Origin: Phoenix dactylifera
Taxonomy: Eukaryota > Streptophyta > Magnoliopsida > Arecales > Arecaceae
Assembly (NCBI RefSeq): GCF_009389715.1
Contig: NW_024067682.1
Span: forward strand, 563,501 to 627,500
Length of the DNA stretch: 64,000 bases
Direction of reading: 5' to 3'
Shown here: piece by piece, positions 22,503 through 33,240 of the stretch
Position numbering within the stretch: position 1 is the stretch's first letter
Layout of the letters: each line of letters opens with the position of its first letter
The notes under the pieces: model-generated
Seen by the model: the letters and a program-made list of their open reading frames with translations, nothing else
Database searches by the model: none
What the model was told of the DNA's origin: nothing
Program-made: the position numbers and the translations under genes

Positions 22503-24422
22503 ATGTCTGATCTCGACGTCCAGCTCCCCACTTCATTTGGTATTTTAACAGATGACAGTTGAGTATAAGTGTGGATCTTTCTGTAACAAGCTGTTGATAC
22601 ACCTGTTGATCTTTTGGGTGTAGATCCATTTGCTGAAGCAAATGCTGAGGACTCTGATGCTGGTGCAAAGGAGTATGTCCATGTGCGCATACAGCAGCGG
22701 AATGGCAGGAAGTGTCTGACCACTGTGCAGGGATTGAAAAAAGAGTTCAGCTGTAACAAGATTTTGAAGGATCTCAAGAAGGAGTTCTGCTGCAATGGTA
22801 CTGTTGTCCAGGACCCTGAGCTGGGCCAGGTACTATATTGCTATGTGTAGTCGACTGCTGTGATATGTGAATATTTATCTTGTATATGCATCCGTAAGCT
22901 TGTGAATGGATAAACTTGTGTATTTTTTCTCGTCATTTATAGGTTATTCAACTTCAAGGTGATCAGCGGAAGAATGTTGCTACTTTTCTAGTTCAGGTAC
23001 AACAACTTATTACCAAGGTTTCTCGGTTAGAGTTGATCTGTGTTGGTGAGATTAGAAAGAAAAAAGAGCCCCTTGTGCATGAACTTGTAGACTATAGTAC
23101 CAATATGGAGATTGTACTTAAGAAGTTGGCCTTTACTTTTTCCTTCTCATGTTGAGGGCCTGCTTGAATGCCCAAGTCCCATATTCCCGTGTGAAAAATG
23201 AGATTTGGAGGTGAAAGAAAAGTTTCGGGGATTGGGGGGACGTGTTCGAGTTGCAACAAAACTGAGATATTTGGAATGGCAGAAATAAAAATTTTAGATT
23301 GATCTAGCATCCCAGCAAGAAGGTAGTTGAACAATTCACCAAAAAAAGAAGGTTGTTGAACAAAGGGATTAGGGGATCAACCAGTTCTTCCCAATTATTT
23401 CTTCTCAGTATGTAACAACCCAAGATCTCACTCAAAATGGCTAGCCGGAAGTTACTAATTGGGTTCATTGATCCTGTATAAATACCCAAGATCTACCCAG
23501 TGAATAACCGATGTGGGACTAAACACACGCCTGCACGGGTCCTCACATACTCTTCCTGTTCAAGTTCTGACGTCTTCGTCAGGCTAAGGGTTCAAATCCA
23601 TTCAAATCTAATTACAAACACCACGATCGGCTCATGGTTAGTTCTAATGGATTCGTGCTGCAGTGTCCTTTAGTCCACATAGATTATGAGCCGAGTCTGC
23701 TCTGATACCATTTGTAACAACCTAGGATCTTACCCAAAATGGCTTGTAACAACCCAGGACCTCACCCAAAATAGCTAGCCGGAAGGTATTATTTGGGTTC
23801 CTTGATCCTGTATAAGTACCCAAGATCTATCCAGCAAATAACCGATGTGGGACTAAACACATGCCCGCACGGGTCCTCACATGGCTAGCCAGAAGTTTTG
23901 GATTTCTTGATTTTGTATAAATACCCAAGATCTATTTAGCGAATAACCGATGTAGGACTAAACACACGCCCGCACGGGTCCTCACACAGCATCTCTCACT
24001 TCTGTGACACAGTGGATAAGCATCCCAATATGGGATTTGCAATGTGCAAACAAATGAATGCACTGGCATTGGCATCCAAATAGCTCGTTTATGCTTACAC
24101 AAACATCCAAACAGAATGCATGAGTATACATGCACTTATAAACATGCATTTCTCATTGGCATGAAGGCAATTGCTGATCTTGGGAAATGTTAGGACATTG
24201 AAAGAGGGTTTAGCACAAGAAGAGTTGATCTTTTATCTGTCGAAGCATCACGGTGTCTAACCTTTTTTTATTTTGTTGCAGGCTGGCATCGTTAAGAAGG
24301 AACATATCAAGATTCATGGCTTCGGAGTAACTACATATTTATCTAACTACATATTAGGTTATTGGTCTGCAGGTTTTAAAGGGACTAATGTTATTGGCAA
24401 GCTAGTAAAGTTGATTATATAA
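22503..24422 (+). CDS. SUI1: Translation initiation factor eIF1 (SUI1), four coding exons
   Basis: eIF1 sits on the 40S ribosome next to the P site and enforces start-codon selection. Coding exons are 22503-22539, 22624-22829, 22943-22996 and 24282-24422, all with GT-AG introns. The joined frame gives the full SUI1 fold: MSDLDVQLPTSFDPFAEAN at the N-terminus, then EYVHVRIQQRNGRK, LTTVQGL, KDLKKEFCCNGTV, QLQGDQRKNV and HIKIHGF at residues 107-113, where the family normally ends. Here the next codon is GGA, not a stop, and the frame runs 32 more codons to TAA at 24420-24422. Residues 43 and 56 are cysteine where the family usually has serine and tyrosine. The gene may be a diverged paralogue or decaying copy, or further splicing may trim the tail. 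Intron 3 (1285 bp) holds a miniature LTR element. Confidence 0.88.
23411..23986 (-). mobile_element. TRIM-type miniature LTR element in eIF1 intron 3
   Basis: Two short LTRs, 23411-23547 (137 bp) and 23713-23744 plus 23887-23986, flank a 165 bp internal region. Read on the minus strand the LTR starts TGTGAGGACC and ends GTTACA. Next to the right-hand LTR lies GCTCTGATACCA (23699-23710), the reverse complement of the tRNA-Met primer site. A purine-rich AACAGGAAGAGTA touches the left-hand LTR. Flanks are CAGTA (23406-23410) and CAGCA (23987-23991), a 4 of 5 match for a target duplication. There is no coding capacity, as expected of terminal-repeat retrotransposons in miniature. It lies in an intron and is removed by splicing. 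Confidence 0.88.
23745..23881 (-). repeat. Solo LTR of the same TRIM family nested in its LTR
   Basis: A complete 137 bp LTR copy sits inside the right-hand LTR of the element above. The exact 5 bp duplication TGGCT (23740-23744 and 23882-23886) proves independent insertion instead of tandem duplication. Confidence 0.88.
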
Positions 24423-25870
24423 CATGTTTGTAGGTTTTAGGGGATATCCCGGTCAAATGACCTGCTTCTTCTACGTCCTCTTCTGTAATAAGAGAATATT
24501 CCCTTTCCTTGCTTTTGCTTTAACTTTCAGTTGTTCATTTACTTACTCGGGATTTATCGACGTTCAGATCTGCAGTTCTGGGTTATAATGAAAGGGGTTC
24601 GCATCTTGATACATTTGCTCCTTTGGATCTTTATAGTTGTGAGGCATCCATTGTTTTCCTTTTAGTTGCTTCGAGACGCTGTACCTGTGCGTGTTTTATT
24701 ATGGGGATTGGTGAGCATGCAACTGATGGTGCTTCTTGCAGCAGTAAATATGAAGTTAGACTTTATGTGATACACCAAAATATTCAGTTGCTGATATGGA
24801 ATATTGCCCTGGATTTCTGACCTGTTTTACGCGGAATTTTGTTAAATTTTTTGGGCATCTGTGAGCGGCAGAAAGTGAGAACCTCTGTGCTTGGAGTTTG
24901 TTTGCTTTGTCTGCTCAGTTTGGCTCATGAAGCTTCTTAAGAATATACTCTTTGGAGTATTTTCAAGCTCAAGGTCAAGCTTGATGCTGGATGTATTATT
25001 GAGAAGGAGCTTTGTCAAGCTGTGTCAATACAATTAAACAGGATTTGAATTAGTCCTCTGCGATCTTGTTGGACCACTGATGACAGTAAAGGAATGATCT
25101 ATTGGAGTGGAATCAAATTCAGTCTAGTCTGACGGTGGGTGGTTCAGAAGGCTTAATAATAGAGATCGTATAAGAATATATAGTTGCTCTGATGATAGGA
25201 GATGGAATTCTTAACAAGGGGAGGCCAAGCAGGATGGTTTAGGTCAGAGGAGAAGGGACCATTGCAGAAGCTAGTTTGGTAGCTGAGGTCGGATTGAATT
25301 TTGACCCTGAAGTGCTTAAGATGATTTTGGTCATAACGTCAGCATGCCAATAAAGATTTCCCATGATTTATATCTGTAAGATCATCAGAATACCCGAAAA
25401 GCCAAACGAACCAATCAGCCCTGTTCGGTAGGATCCGAGATTTCTGCTAAGCTCTAAGTCTGAAATACCGACCACCTTTTCTTCAGAAAGCTATTAGTTT
25501 AAAGATTCAAACATATTAGCTTGATTTAATTACTACTTATGCTCTCCATCACAAGAGGGAGCGGAACAAAGGCAGCTCGCTTAACAGTGTGATCAGTTCT
25601 GACGTTAAGATTTATCCTCTCCTTTGGTGGAGTATAGTTGCAACTTGAGATGCATGTTGCTCCTTTCCTACACTTGGCCCTTAGGTGGCCTTCCTAGCCT
25701 TACCTAAATTGGACACTAGACAGAGCAAAGAGTAAATGAAAGAGAGAGAGCTCTCTTAACTAACATCTCTTCTATAAAGCCTGGGGAGAAGAATTTGTAA
25801 CTGGATCTATCAAGAAGACTGGATTTACAAGGAGTCACTACAACATCTTGATGACAATATCGAGCCCACT
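24423..25870 (+). other. eIF1 3' region and intergenic DNA
   Basis: The first 400-500 bases probably include the eIF1 3'UTR. No clear polyadenylation site was fixed. From about 24900 on I see no gene, domain or repeat, apart from a GA-rich stretch near 25735-25755. Confidence 0.4.
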
Positions 25871-26460
25871 AGATTTTTTTCTTGGTAGCCAACCCTAGAG
25901 ATTTCTCCGGGAGCATACTTTAGAGATAAAAAGACTGAGCCCACTCAAATTTCTCTAGGTAGCCAACTACAAAGATACCACCGGAAGCATACTCCGGAGA
26001 TGAGAAGACCAAGCCCACTCGGATTTTCTTTAGGTAGCCAACTCCAGAAATGCCTCGGAGAGGATACTCTAGAGATGAGAAGACCGAGCCCACATGGATT
26101 TTCTCTAGGTGGCCAACTCCAGAGATGCATTCGGGAGCATACTCTGAAGATAAGAAGACCGAGCCTACTCGAATTTTCTTTGGGTAGCCAACCATAGAGA
26201 TGCCTTCAGGAGCATACTCCAGAGATGAGAAGATCGAGCTTACTCAGATTTTCTCTAGGTAGCTAACCCCAGAGATGCCTCCGGGAGCATACTCTGGAGA
26301 TGAGAAGATCGAACACGTATGGATTTTTTTTAGGTAGCCAACCCTAGAGATGCCTGTACGAGCATACTCCAGAGATGAGAAGATTGAGCCCACTCGAATT
26401 TCTTCTAGGAGCCAACCCTAGGGATGCCTCAGAAAGCATACTCCAGAGATGAGAAGACCG
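25871..26460. repeat. Minisatellite array, 75 bp unit
   Basis: About eight imperfect copies of a 75 bp unit of the form GAGCCCACTCGGATTTTCTT, a spacer, then CTCCAGAGATGAGAAGACC. Two unit starts at 26011 and 26086 give the period. Because 75 is a multiple of three, minus-strand ORFs with a 25-residue repeat appear (25920-26195). They have no start, splice or domain support. Such arrays are common near the 3' end of Tat/Ogre elements. Confidence 0.85.
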
Positions 26461-26469
26461 GCCATCGCG

Positions 26470-26990
26470 CCGAATGTTCGAAGAGTCAACCGACCTCTTT
26501 AGGTTGATAATGGCCCAAGCAGGAGAACCAAATGTCGTGCCAAAGGCTTAGTATGCCAACTGACCTTCTTTGGTAAATAATGGCCCAAGCAAGAGAACCG
26601 ACCACCGCGCCAAAGGCTCGACATGCCAACCGACCTATTCAGGTTGACAATGGCTTGAGCAGGTGAATCAACCTCTATATCGAAGGCTTGGTGTGCCAAC
26701 TGGCTCCCTTAAGTCGATAATAGCCCGAGTAGGTGAACCGGCCGCTGTGCCAAAGGTGAGCATGCCAACTGACCTATTCTAGTCGAGAATGGACCAAGTA
26801 GGGGAATCGACCATCATGCCAACTGGCCCCCTTAGGTCGAGAATGGACCGAATATGAGAGCTAGCTATCGCATCGAAGGCCTGGCTTGCTAACTGATGTC
26901 TTTGAGTCGAAAATTGTTCGAGTAGGAGAACTGCCCGCTGCACAGAAGGTTTGGCATGCCAACAAACCTCTTTAGGTTAGGAACGGACCA
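26470..26990. repeat. Minisatellite array, 70 bp unit
   Basis: About seven imperfect copies of a 70 bp unit containing GGCCCAAGCAGGAGAACC, GCCAAAGGCT and CATGCCAACYGACC. Starts at 26512 and 26582 give the period. It follows the 75 bp array directly but has a different sequence, so two separate expansions occurred side by side. Confidence 0.8.
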
Positions 26991-27637
26991 AGTAGAAGAC
27001 CAGGTCCACTCAAAATTTCTTGGGAGCTGGACTTCGAGAAAATCATCCGAAGAGCCCAAGACAAGGTAAAGCTTCACAACCAGGAGGGTTCAATGAGAGA
27101 ACTTGAACTCAAATAAAGAAATAAGGAACAACAAGTAAAACCAAAGCTAGGTACTTCAAAAAGTTTTTTTTTTACGTTATCTTCTAGTACATGCATTAAT
27201 CTCGGCAGAAACCAAGCAATAAGTGCTACAGTCAAAGGCCGAGGCCTGTCACAAACTCAAACAAAGAGCAAACAACAACACGATGCAAACCAAGACCGAA
27301 GTCAGGTACTTGGAAAACTCTTTGTTTTCAATAAAGTTGTGAATTTTTATACTGACCTCAGAAGAGGCCAAACAAAAAGAAGAATACATCAAACTTGGTT
27401 CACTCGAATGAAAAAAAAAAGCAAAAACAACAAGGTAAGGGGCTTTATTCCTAGCCTTTGCCACCCCTGTTGCTGCCGAAGTACCTAGTTTTCTTCGATT
27501 GAAAAGATCTTGATCTTCGTGAAGATCCTTGCTTGCAAGGTTGTTTCCTGAGGGATCGGTTTCTCAGACACGATCTTTGATGTCAAGGCTAAGATCCAAG
27601 ATAAGAAGGGCATCCCCTCAGATCAGCTCCTTTGCCT
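26991..27637. repeat. Diverged duplicated segment before the antisense ORF
   Basis: Two diverged copies of a segment of about 125 bp (about 27110-27235 and 27250-27375) share CTCAAAYAAAGA, ACAACAA and AGGTACTT. No gene is seen. It is probably part of the same retrotransposon tail as the arrays. Confidence 0.45.
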
Positions 27638-28311
27638 CTACCCCTCAGTTTCTTCACCGTTGCCGCTGCCGACCTTGATGTCTTCATGAACTCTCAGGTT
27701 GTTGCCTTCATCGCTACCTTCGCCGCCCTCGCCTCCATAGTCATTGTTGTCAAAATCGGAGAAGTCCATCCTCAAAAAGAGTTGTCGTGCCCAAGCTCGG
27801 CATTCTATGAAGCCCTTCCTGAATGCGTTGGCTGCAGTCTCCAGGGCCCCCTCTTTGAACTCCTCGAAGGCACGATATTCTTTGATCGCCCCCACAACCT
27901 TTGCCTTATCATGAATGGCTCCTCCCTAGCTTCAGCGGCCTTCCACTCGACCTAGATCAGTTTATCGGCAAGCTCCAAGACCTTCTACTTGGAAGTGCAG
28001 TAGGCCTCTCTAGATGAGGACAATTTTTTCTCCATGATCATTGCTTGGGTCTGCACTGCTGAGGCATGTGCTTCTATGAATCTGACTTTGTCTTTGGCTA
28101 TGTTCTCCCTCAGCTCAGCCTATTGAACCTGCACCTCGGCAGCCCCCATCCCCGCCTCGACCAGACAGGTGTGCTTCTCGGTGATCTCTGCCCTTGCTTT
28201 GTGCTCCAAGATGCATCACGAGAGTGTCCTGATCCTCTCATGCACGCAGCTAACCATGAGGGTGTGCTGAAGAAAAGAGGAAGTCATTTGTCGGGAAGTG
28301 ACTTGGTAAAG
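27638..28311 (-). pseudogene. Antisense coiled-coil ORF of a Tat/Ogre-like element
   Basis: On the minus strand, peptides in closely spaced frames read as a helical, charged protein: KARAEITEKHTCLVEAGMG, ELRENIAKDKVRFIEAHA, MIMEKKLSSSREAY, then FEEFKEGALETAANAFRKGF and CRAWARQLF with an acidic glycine-rich tail (ORF 27895-27638, 85 codons). This type of coiled-coil extra ORF, antisense to the retrotransposon, is known from Tat-lineage Ty3/gypsy elements. Its function is unknown. Several stops show decay, and the upstream half is displaced by the chromovirus insertion at 28311 to beyond 36393. That the neighbouring LTR reads on the plus strand supports the antisense assignment. Confidence 0.6.
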
Positions 28312-29526
28312 TGATGCGGGATGAATGCGAGGGATTTAAACATAAGGATTATCAGTAAGTTATGTTGATTAACTAGCCTAATAGCAGCAGAAAATTCAGT
28401 CACATATGGGATAAGAAAACATTAACATGAGCATAGTAATTTCAAGACTAGTTACCTGCACGTACTAATTCATTTAGGACTTAGAAGAATGGACCATTGT
28501 GGTTGAGAAACCACTTGATTAGGACACTTCCTTCAATAAATCAGACCTAGAGTTGAGGTTTACCAAACATTGAACTTCTGGATTTTTTTTTGGAGGATCC
28601 TTGATCTCACTCTTGAAGGTTGATGATTGGATGACCAAGCTTCATCTTCCGTTGCAACAGGGCCCTTTTGCTATTGGTTTGGAAGGATAATTGACCCAAT
28701 GACATGGAGTACTTTAAGGACCTGCAAAGAAACAGGGATTAGAACTTTGGCGTGAGAGAGGAATGGAAATCACAAAAGAAAAAGGAGGCGAGAGGAGGTA
28801 GGGCAATGGTGGATGTGGTTGTGGCTTTAGGGCCTCACGCCCAACTTGGAACAAGGGCCTCACGCCCAACCTTCTCTCAAGGTGACGAAGCAAGATTGCT
28901 AAGGAAGAAAGAAGCACTTTTTATTCATTCATCAATTGAAATTACAAGATATCATAAGGAGGTATTTATAGACTTTCCTCATGATTTGAAATTTAAACAC
29001 ATAATGAATGGCGCTCCACATTTGAAGGCTTGGTTGCTAGAGAAAAGAAAAGAAAGTCGGCCGGCTTTAAGGGGGAGGATTTGAAAAGTTGTTGGCTCCC
29101 ATTTGAAATTTTCTTGCATTTAAATTGTGGCCGACCTCTTAGACTTTGAATTTGGGTGACGTGTCAACTTGTATGAGGTGGCATGGTGATTGGTTCTTCT
29201 GATGAGGTGGCATGACATTGCATTGGTTTCTTTGATGAGATGATGTGGTCGGCTCCTTATGCTTGACTTCATCCTGGTTGGCGTGCTTCCATTGGTTGGA
29301 GTGGTGGTGAGGTGGCCAGCTGATGTTGATGTGGATGCCGAGGTGGTGCTCCAAGGGTGTGCAAAGGTGGTGGTAGAAACATGCAACATATCCTGACTTG
29401 GCTTGCTTTCTAACTTATTGAGGCTTGCTTTCTGACTTATTGAATTTATTTACAGGACTCGATCAAAGCCACAGTGATCTTGAGTTAATTGATTGGAGTC
29501 TTTTCTGAATTCTGGTGCCCGCACCA
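28312..29526 (-). repeat. 3' LTR of chromovirus A
   Basis: On the minus strand it runs TGGTGCGGGC to CCCGCATCA. The pol frame runs past the LTR border and stops inside it at 29463, so the polypurine tract (CCCCGGGAGAAT just upstream) lies within the coding region. ORFs such as 28752-29084 occur in both LTRs and are not taken as genes. Confidence 0.94.
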
Positions 29527-30161
29527 ATTCTCCCGGGGTGGGAAGAATTCGACTCTGTCGAACAGGGGTTGGTTTGGCTGTGGTACTTTTCTAGGAGATC
29601 TGGGTTGAGTCTCTGTAGGTCCTCTCGAGTAATCCATGAATCATCAGATTTTGGTCGACCCTCCCAGTTAACCAAATAGCGTTGGTACCCTTTGTTCCGG
29701 GTGGTGATAGCTTGATCATCCAAAACATGTTCAACCCTATCTCTCGATTCTGGAAATGTGGCTGGAGGGCACTCAGGTGTGGGTTCACTCTCAATGGGAG
29801 CATGATCAAAAGGCTCACTAGGTATCAATGTTGGTCCCTTATACTCTATAAGGTCTGAGATGTTGAAGGTCGAGCTAATACCAAAATCAAGGGGTAAGTC
29901 AACCACATAAGCGTTAGGTTCAATTTTCTTTAATATCCTAAATGGACCTGCACTGCGGGCATGCAATTTTTTCATAGTTCCCGGGGAAAACCTTTCAGGT
30001 TTTAGTCTAATCATTACATAGTCTCCTTCAATGAATTCCTTAGCCCGTTTGTGACGATTAGCTGCTTGCGCATAAGCTTTGTTACTCATGTCAATTTTCT
30101 TACTGATTTCATTATGTAAATCCCTGACATGTTGTGCATATGATTCTGCTGTCTCTGAGAC
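29463..30161 (-). pseudogene. Integrase C-terminus and chromodomain of chromovirus A
   Basis: After the in-frame TGA at 30162-30164 the same frame stays open to 29463. It encodes the integrase C-terminal region (RAKEFIEGDYVMIRL, RSAGPFRILKKI, STFNISDLIEY) and then a chromodomain (VEHVLDDQAI, YQRYLVNWEGRP, SWITREDLQRL). Chromodomains of this group direct integration to particular chromatin. The stop separates these parts from the catalytic core. The first downstream Met is at about 30089. Confidence 0.88.
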
Positions 30162-31475
30162 TCATGCATGTGAGGATAATGGAATAAGATCTACAGGTTT
30201 CCTAGGTTTATATCCATGGACAATCTCAAAGGGACTCTTTCCTGTGGATCTATTGACTGAGCTGTTATAAGCGAATTCAGCGCGTGATAATAGGAGATCC
30301 CAGTTTCCTAGGTTGTCACCGACAAGGCATCTCAATAAGTTCCCTAGACTCCGATTAACGACTTCGGTCTGACCATCAGTTTGAGGGTGGTAGGCAGTGG
30401 AGAATTTGAGTTTGGTTCCTAGCATATGCCAAAGGGTCTTCCAGAAATAGCTAGTGAACTTAACGTCTCTATCTGATACGATGGTCTTGGGTAAACCATG
30501 TAGCCTAACCACTTCATTTAGAAAAAGTTTAGCTATTTTTGAGGCATCATAAGTCTGGGAACAAGGTATGAAATGTGCCATTTTGGAGAATCGGTCTACC
30601 ACGACATATACTGAATCATGTTTTCTCAGGGTTTTGGGTAATCCTAACACAAAGTCCATGCTAATATCTTGCCAAGGGCATTCGGGGACTGGTAGGGGAG
30701 TGTATAGACCGGTGTTTTGTCGTTGTTGCTTTGCTGTGGTGCAGGTTCGACATCGGGCTACTATTTGGGCAACGTTTTTCTTTAGACCTGGCCAAAAGAA
30801 CTGGTCTTCAACTTCTAAGATGGTTTTGTTCCTACCAAAATGACCAGCTAGGCCTCCTGCGTGGATTTCCCAAACTAGAAAGTCTCGGGTGGAGGTACGG
30901 GGAATGCACAACTTATTTCCTTTGAAGAGGAATCCGTCGTGAATGGTAAAATCGGGAAATTGGCTCGAGGGTCCTTGACGGATTGATTGGTAGGTTTCCT
31001 TAAAGTCGGGGCAATGTTCATACTCCTCCTTGAGCCTTTCAAAACCTATGACTTCGGTACTAACAGAAGTGAGGAGCATAGATCGTCTACTAAGGGCGTC
31101 GGCAACACGATTTTCTTTTGCAGCCTTATGTTTTAGGACGAAGGTATAGGCTTGGATGTACTCTACCCATTTCGCATGTCTAGGGTTCAACTTTTTCTGA
31201 GAGTTGAGGAAACGTAGGGCTTCATGATCGGAGTATAGGACAAACTCTAGTGGCAGAAGGTAGTGTCTCCAGTACCTTAGGGCTTGGACCACTGCATACA
31301 ACTCTCTATCGTAGGTAGAATATCTTAGCTTGGCGTCGTTTAATTTCTCACTAAAGAATGCTACTGGGTGGTTTTCCTGACTTAGAACGCCTCCAATCCC
31401 GACTCCTGATGCATCACAGGCAACCTCGAAAACTTTGGAAAAGTCGGGTAATCTCAATATAGGTGCTTGTGTCAT
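30162..31475 (-). pseudogene. RNase H and integrase core of chromovirus A
   Basis: This 437-codon frame starts at RNase H (PILRLPDFSKVFEVACDASG, with catalytic D, and STYDRELYAVVQAL, with catalytic E, both intact; YSDHEAL). The integrase zinc-binding motif H-H-C-C follows (HAGGLAGHFGRNKT ... CRTCTTAK), then the core with DFVLGLP, VSDRDVKF and GQTEVVN holding the D, D and E residues. It ends at a TGA after IPLSSHA, though homologous sequence continues, so this is a nonsense mutation. The upstream boundary is a frameshift at about 31476-31485. Confidence 0.9.
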
Positions 31476-31482
31476 CTTGTCC

Positions 31483-33240
31483 TTATAATCTCTCTAAAGC
31501 CTTTTCAGCTGCCTTGGTCCACTCAAAATTTTCTCTCTTAAGGCAATCAGTAATGGGGGCAACAATTGTGCTGAATCCTCTAATGAATCTCCTGTAGAAT
31601 GTGGCTAGACCATGAAAGCTACGAACGTCATGAATGTTTTTAGGTACTGGCCACTCGATTATGGATTTGACTTTTTCGGGATCGGCAGATACTCCTTCAG
31701 TGGTCACGACAAATCCTAAAAAGATAGTCCTATGTGTCATGAATTCACATTTCTTTCGATTAGCATAGAGGCTATCTTGTCTAAGTGATTGACAAACTTG
31801 TCTAAGGTGATTTAAGTGGTCATCTTTTGTTTTGCTATATATGAGAATGTCATCGAAATAGACCACTACAAACTTTCCAATGAATGTCCTTAAAACTTGG
31901 GTCATGATCCTCATAAAGGTACTAGGTGCGTTGGATAAACCGAAAGGCATCACTACCCATTCAAATAAGCCGTCCTTAGTCTTAAAGGCGGTTTTCCATT
32001 CATCCCCTGGCCTAATTCTTACTTGATGATAGCCACTCTTAAGATCGATTTTGGAGAATACCGTGGCTCCGGCCATCATATCTAACATGTCGTCTAGACG
32101 GGGAATAGGGAAACGGTATTTGACGGTAATCTTATTGATGGCACGACTATCTACACACATTCTCCAAGTGCCATCTTTCTTAGGGGTCAGAAGGGCAGGT
32201 ACTGCACAAGGACTTAAACTCTCCCTAATGAACCCTTTCCTAAGTAACTCGCCAACTTGCTTTTGCAATTCTTGGTGCTCTGAAGGATTCATCCTATAAT
32301 GGGGTAGATTGGGCAAGGTGGCTCCTGGAACTAGGTCTATGGCATGCTGAATGTCCCTTAAAGGTGGTAGGTTGTCAGGAAGATCTTTAGGAAATACATC
32401 TTTGAACTCCTCTAAGATTTCAACCACTTCTTGAGGGTGTGCTACTGGGGTTTGGTCCAGGGTCTCCTTAACAGCCAACATCCAAATGGGTGAACCTTCA
32501 TTGATCTCTTGCTCTAATTCCTTAGCATTGATTAGGTTCAATCCAGGTTTCTTTTCCTTCAGACTACTACTAGCTCCCCTCTTAATGTTGTCCTTAGGTG
32601 GGGTAGGGTGAACTACAATATTCTTTCCATTATGATTGAAGGAACATGAATTTGATCGTCCAAACAGGATAGCATCATGATCGTATAGCCATGGTCTGCC
32701 TAGGATAATGCTACTTACTCCCATAGGAAGGACATCACACCATACCTTCTCCTGATAGGATTGGAATTGTATCTGGACTTGGCATCTAAGTTTAATGGGT
32801 ATTGAGGTCGAATTTATCCAAGATACCTTATAGGGATTGGGATGGGGTACGGTAGGCAACCCTAAACTCTTGATGGTGTTGGTTGATATGGCATTGACAC
32901 AGCTTCCACTATCTAAGATGATTTTGCAGGCTTTTTCTCCTATTTTGATAAAGGTTTGTAGGATGTTGGTCCTACGCCAATCTTCTTGTTCTTTAGCCTG
33001 GGTCAATATACATCTCACAACTCCTAGAAATTCAGACGTCTCAATGATTTCTTCCTCTTCTTCATATTCATCTACCAAATTGGTCTCTGCTTCGTAGACT
33101 TCTTCTCCATAATTCTCTAGGGTCTCAGGATCTTCTTCTTCTACTTCTCCTATGTGTAACGCTCTAGTGGGGCATTGGCTTGCATAATGTCCTATTTTAT
33201 GACACCTAAAACAAGGGACATTGTTTTCCTTTCTACCTTC
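31483..33240 (-). pseudogene. Zinc knuckle, protease and RT of chromovirus A
   Basis: One open frame runs from the CCHC knuckle (CFRCHKIGHYASQC, about 33212-33171) through an acidic linker into the protease (ILDSGSCVNAI, with the DSG triad, and ILGRPWLYD). It then enters RT, with CVDSRAINKITVKYRFPIPR, FSKIDLKSGYHQVRI, MPFGLSNAPSTFMR, VVYFDDILIYS and FLGFVVTTEGVSADPEK. All active-site residues are present. It runs to the RT/RNase H junction, where one extra base creates a stop (31483). Upstream, gag is in a different frame. Confidence 0.9.

Noticed and set aside
24623..24820. 65-codon ORF downstream of eIF1
   Set aside because: It lies in the eIF1 3' region, has no domain and no codon-like bias.
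25920..26195. Minus-strand protein with a 25-residue repeat
   Set aside because: It is the translation of the 75 bp minisatellite. The unit length is a multiple of three, so open frames are expected. No start or splice evidence.
27632..27955. Plus-strand ORF of 107 codons
   Set aside because: It is the opposite-strand shadow of the coiled-coil antisense ORF, which has the better helical pattern.
28752..29084. 110-codon ORF repeated at 35613-35945
   Set aside because: It is in the two LTRs of chromovirus A. Repetition reflects the LTR pair, not a gene family.
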